A program made the translations under genes and the position numbers. Under the pieces are notes generated by a model. It was not told the origin of the DNA. It saw only the letters and a list, made by a program, of their open reading frames with translations, and did no database searches. 64,000 bases of DNA from Cloacibacterium sp. TD35 (lineage in GTDB: Bacteria; Bacteroidota; Bacteroidia; Flavobacteriales; Weeksellaceae). Shown here piece after piece: positions 62,289-64,000 of this stretch. The stretch covers positions 440,001 to 504,000 of the forward strand of contig NZ_CP104850.1 in the NCBI RefSeq assembly GCF_028864635.1, in the 5' to 3' direction. The stretch's first letter is position 1; the number at the start of each line of letters is the position of its first letter.

Positions 62289-63557
62289 TTAATCAATCAT
62301 TTCAAATCTAGCGTATTCCGCTACTTTTTTCGGTAACTTAATTCCGCCTTCTACTTGATTGTTTTCTAACAGAGCAGCCATAATTCTAGGCAAAGCCATT
62401 GCAGAACCGTTTAATGTATGTGCTAGTTGTGTTTTTCCGTCACCTTTGAATCTGCATTTTAAACGATTCGCTTGGAAGGTTTCAAAATTAGAAACAGAAG
62501 AAACTTCTAACCATTTTTCTTGCGCAGCACTCCAAACTTCGAAATCATAAGTCATCGCAGAAGTGAAACCTTGGTCGCCTCCACACAATCTTAAAATTCT
62601 GAATGGCAATTCTAAATCTTCTAAAATAGATTTTACATGCGCTACCATTTCTTCAAGAGCTGCATATGAATTTTCTGGCTTTTCAATTCTTACAATTTCT
62701 ACTTTTTCGAATTGGTGTAATCTGTTTAAACCACGAACATGAGCACCATAACTACCCGCTTCTCTTCTATAACATTGTGAAAAAGCAGTGTTCTTAATTG
62801 GCAAATCTTTTTCGTCTAAAATAACATCTCTGTAAATATTCGTTACGGGAACTTCTGCAGTTGGAATTAAATATAAATCATCAATTCCTACGTGATACAT
62901 TTGGCCTTCTTTGTCAGGCAACTGTCCTGTTCCATAACCAGAAGCTTCATTCACAACATGAGGCGGATTAACTTCTAAATAACCAGCGTCTGTATTTTTA
63001 TCTAAGAAATATTGAACCAAAGCTCTTTGTAATCTCGCTCCTTTTCCTAAGTAAACTGGGAAACCTGCACCTGCAATTTTTACGCCTAATTCAAAATCAA
63101 TTAAACTATATTTCTTTGCCAATTCCCAATGCGGAATAGCACCTTCTCCCAAGCCGTGAACTTCGTGAGATTGATAAACGATTTCGTTATCATCAGCAGA
63201 AACACCAGCTTTAACTAAGTGATAAGGAATATTTGGAATTTGATATAAAATATTAAGCAACGCGGTTTCTATTTCCGAAAGTTTTGTGGTAAGTTCTTTG
63301 GAAGACTCTTTGTATTGAGCCGTTTTAGATTTAGCAGCTTCGGCTTCTTCTTTTTTTCCTTCTTTCATTAAAATTCCTATCTCTCTAGAAATTTTATTGA
63401 TTTCAGCCAATTGCGAGTCTAATTCTTGTTGTGTTTTTTTACGTTCGTCATCTAATTGGATAGCTTCATCTACCAACTCTAATTGCTTAAAATTTCTTTT
63501 TTTAAGACCTTCTAAAACGCGTTCTTTTTCTTCGCGCAAAAAACTTACTTGTAACAT
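62289..63557 (-). CDS. serS: Seryl-tRNA synthetase
   Basis: A class II synthetase of 422 residues. The N-terminal coiled-coil arm spans about 30-100 (tRNA binding). Motif 2 is in FSQCYRREAGSYGAHVRGLNR and motif 3 in LNGSAMALPRIMAALLEN. TAEVPVTNIYRD is also conserved. It is convergent with the cbb3 locus. Confidence 0.97.
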   Translation of the reverse strand: MLQVSFLREEKERVLEGLKKRNFKQLELVDEAIQLDDERKKTQQELDSQLAEINKISREIGILMKEGKKEEAEAAKSKTAQYKESSKELTTKLSEIETALLNILYQIPNIPYHLVKAGVSADDNEIVYQSHEVHGLGEGAIPHWELAKKYSLIDFELGVKIAGAGFPVYLGKGARLQRALVQYFLDKNTDAGYLEVNPPHVVNEASGYGTGQLPDKEGQMYHVGIDDLYLIPTAEVPVTNIYRDVILDEKDLPIKNTAFSQCYRREAGSYGAHVRGLNRLHQFEKVEIVRIEKPENSYAALEEMVAHVKSILEDLELPFRILRLCGGDQGFTSAMTYDFEVWSAAQEKWLEVSSVSNFETFQANRLKCRFKGDGKTQLAHTLNGSAMALPRIMAALLENNQVEGGIKLPKKVAEYARFEMID

Positions 63558-63632
63558 CTTATTTGGTTTGAGATTTAAGATTTGAGTCTGAAATAAAACT
63601 CAAATTTTAATGATTTATGCAAATTTACGGAA

Positions 63633-64000
63633 TTATTTTACGATATGAATGATGTTTGGCTGTCCTTCCACTTTAGAAAACGAAAGTTTATTATTATACC
63701 AAACTTTGGAGACTTGAAACAAGTTAGGAGACCAACTGTACTCTACTTTTACTGTGTCTACATCTGTTACCGTTTCTTTATTTACTATTTTAGAAAGATT
63801 GATGTAAAAATCAGATTGATACGTTTTTTGACTTGCCGAAATAGAATCCTTTAAAATTCTAACCGCACCAGTTGCATAATCTACATAAGCAATCGTGTCT
63901 TGGTCTTTTTTCACGGAAATTCCTGTAATATCTTGCAAAGCTCTATCCGCATTTAAATCCTGAGCTCTCACTGCGGTAAAACCTCCAGGAATATTGGTAT
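63633..64000 (-). CDS. C-terminal part of an unknown protein
   Basis: The reading frame is open to the right window edge (upstream of the first possible GTG at 63971 it reads TNIPGGFTAVRAQDLNADRA). About 122 C-terminal residues are present: VDYATGAVRILKDSISASQK then a beta-rich end (VEYSWSPNLFQVSKVWYNNK). I do not recognise the family. No other feature is seen. Confidence 0.7.
   Translation of the reverse strand, partial: TNIPGGFTAVRAQDLNADRALQDITGISVKKDQDTIAYVDYATGAVRILKDSISASQKTYQSDFYINLSKIVNKETVTDVDTVKVEYSWSPNLFQVSKVWYNNKLSFSKVEGQPNIIHIVK

Overview
The window is a stretch of a low-GC chromosome from a flavobacterium, most likely of the Weeksellaceae / Chryseobacterium–Cloacibacterium group. 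The grounds are the 16S sequence, promoters of the Bacteroidetes TAnnTTTG type, the near absence of Shine-Dalgarno sites (and a 16S 3' end that itself lacks CCUCC), a type IX secretion sorting domain, a fused CcoN-CcoO cytochrome oxidase subunit, and the uppS-bamA-skp-skp gene order. Base and codon use look even throughout. I see no prophage, insertion sequence, integron or CRISPR array; this is core chromosome.

Layout. 1-2600: an rRNA operon on the minus strand (16S, tRNA-Ile, tRNA-Ala, start of 23S) driven by three tandem promoters. 2700-10600 (minus): a palindromic repeat, an unknown secreted protein, rmlD-rmlC, a thioesterase, then the outer-membrane assembly operon (DUF6089-like barrel, uppS, bamA, two Skp/OmpH chaperones). 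10700-18600: exopolysaccharide genes (tyrosine autokinase, Wza-like exporter, WecA-like initiating transferase, EpsG-like polymerase, a polytopic protein, a GT2 transferase). 18600-22400: a degenerate arginase-fold protein and topA. 22500-29900 (plus): a cysteine-codon leader peptide with attenuator-like hairpins before a DUF4395 gene, then DUF2062, ileS, a DksA-like protein, small proteins, lspA and trpS. 29900-34630 (minus): a HAD phosphatase, a 44-residue small protein, a sigma factor, a barrel-protein pseudogene, metK behind a SAM-II-type riboswitch, and oxyR. 34800-39150 (plus): katA, enoyl-CoA hydratase, dCMP deaminase, xerD, NUDIX. 39180-48440 (minus): heme-binding protein, lipoproteins, a dehydrogenase, a thioesterase, an HU-domain protein, a frameshifted T9SS cargo gene, a TonB receptor behind a TPP riboswitch, and DUF2752. 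48600-64000: aconitase, a pseudouridine synthase, panB, a Crp-family regulator, then the complete cbb3 oxidase and maturation locus (ccoI-S-NO-Q-P-G-H plus a SafE-like protein), serS, and a partial gene.

How the parts work together. The envelope block makes undecaprenyl phosphate (uppS), spends it on polysaccharide (WecA, EpsG, Wza, Wzc) and assembles outer-membrane proteins (BamA, Skp). The redox block (cbb3 oxidase, Crp-like regulator, OxyR-KatA, aconitase) suits an aerobe that also lives at low oxygen; the Crp-like gene faces ccoI across a shared promoter region that holds a TGA-N6-TCA site, and a second such site lies before ccoS. Three RNA or attenuation devices are visible: a SAM-II-like riboswitch (metK), a TPP riboswitch (TonB receptor) and a putative cysteine attenuator (DUF4395). 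The last is the best candidate for an undescribed system. Several genes start within a few bases of their -7 box, which suggests leaderless mRNAs.
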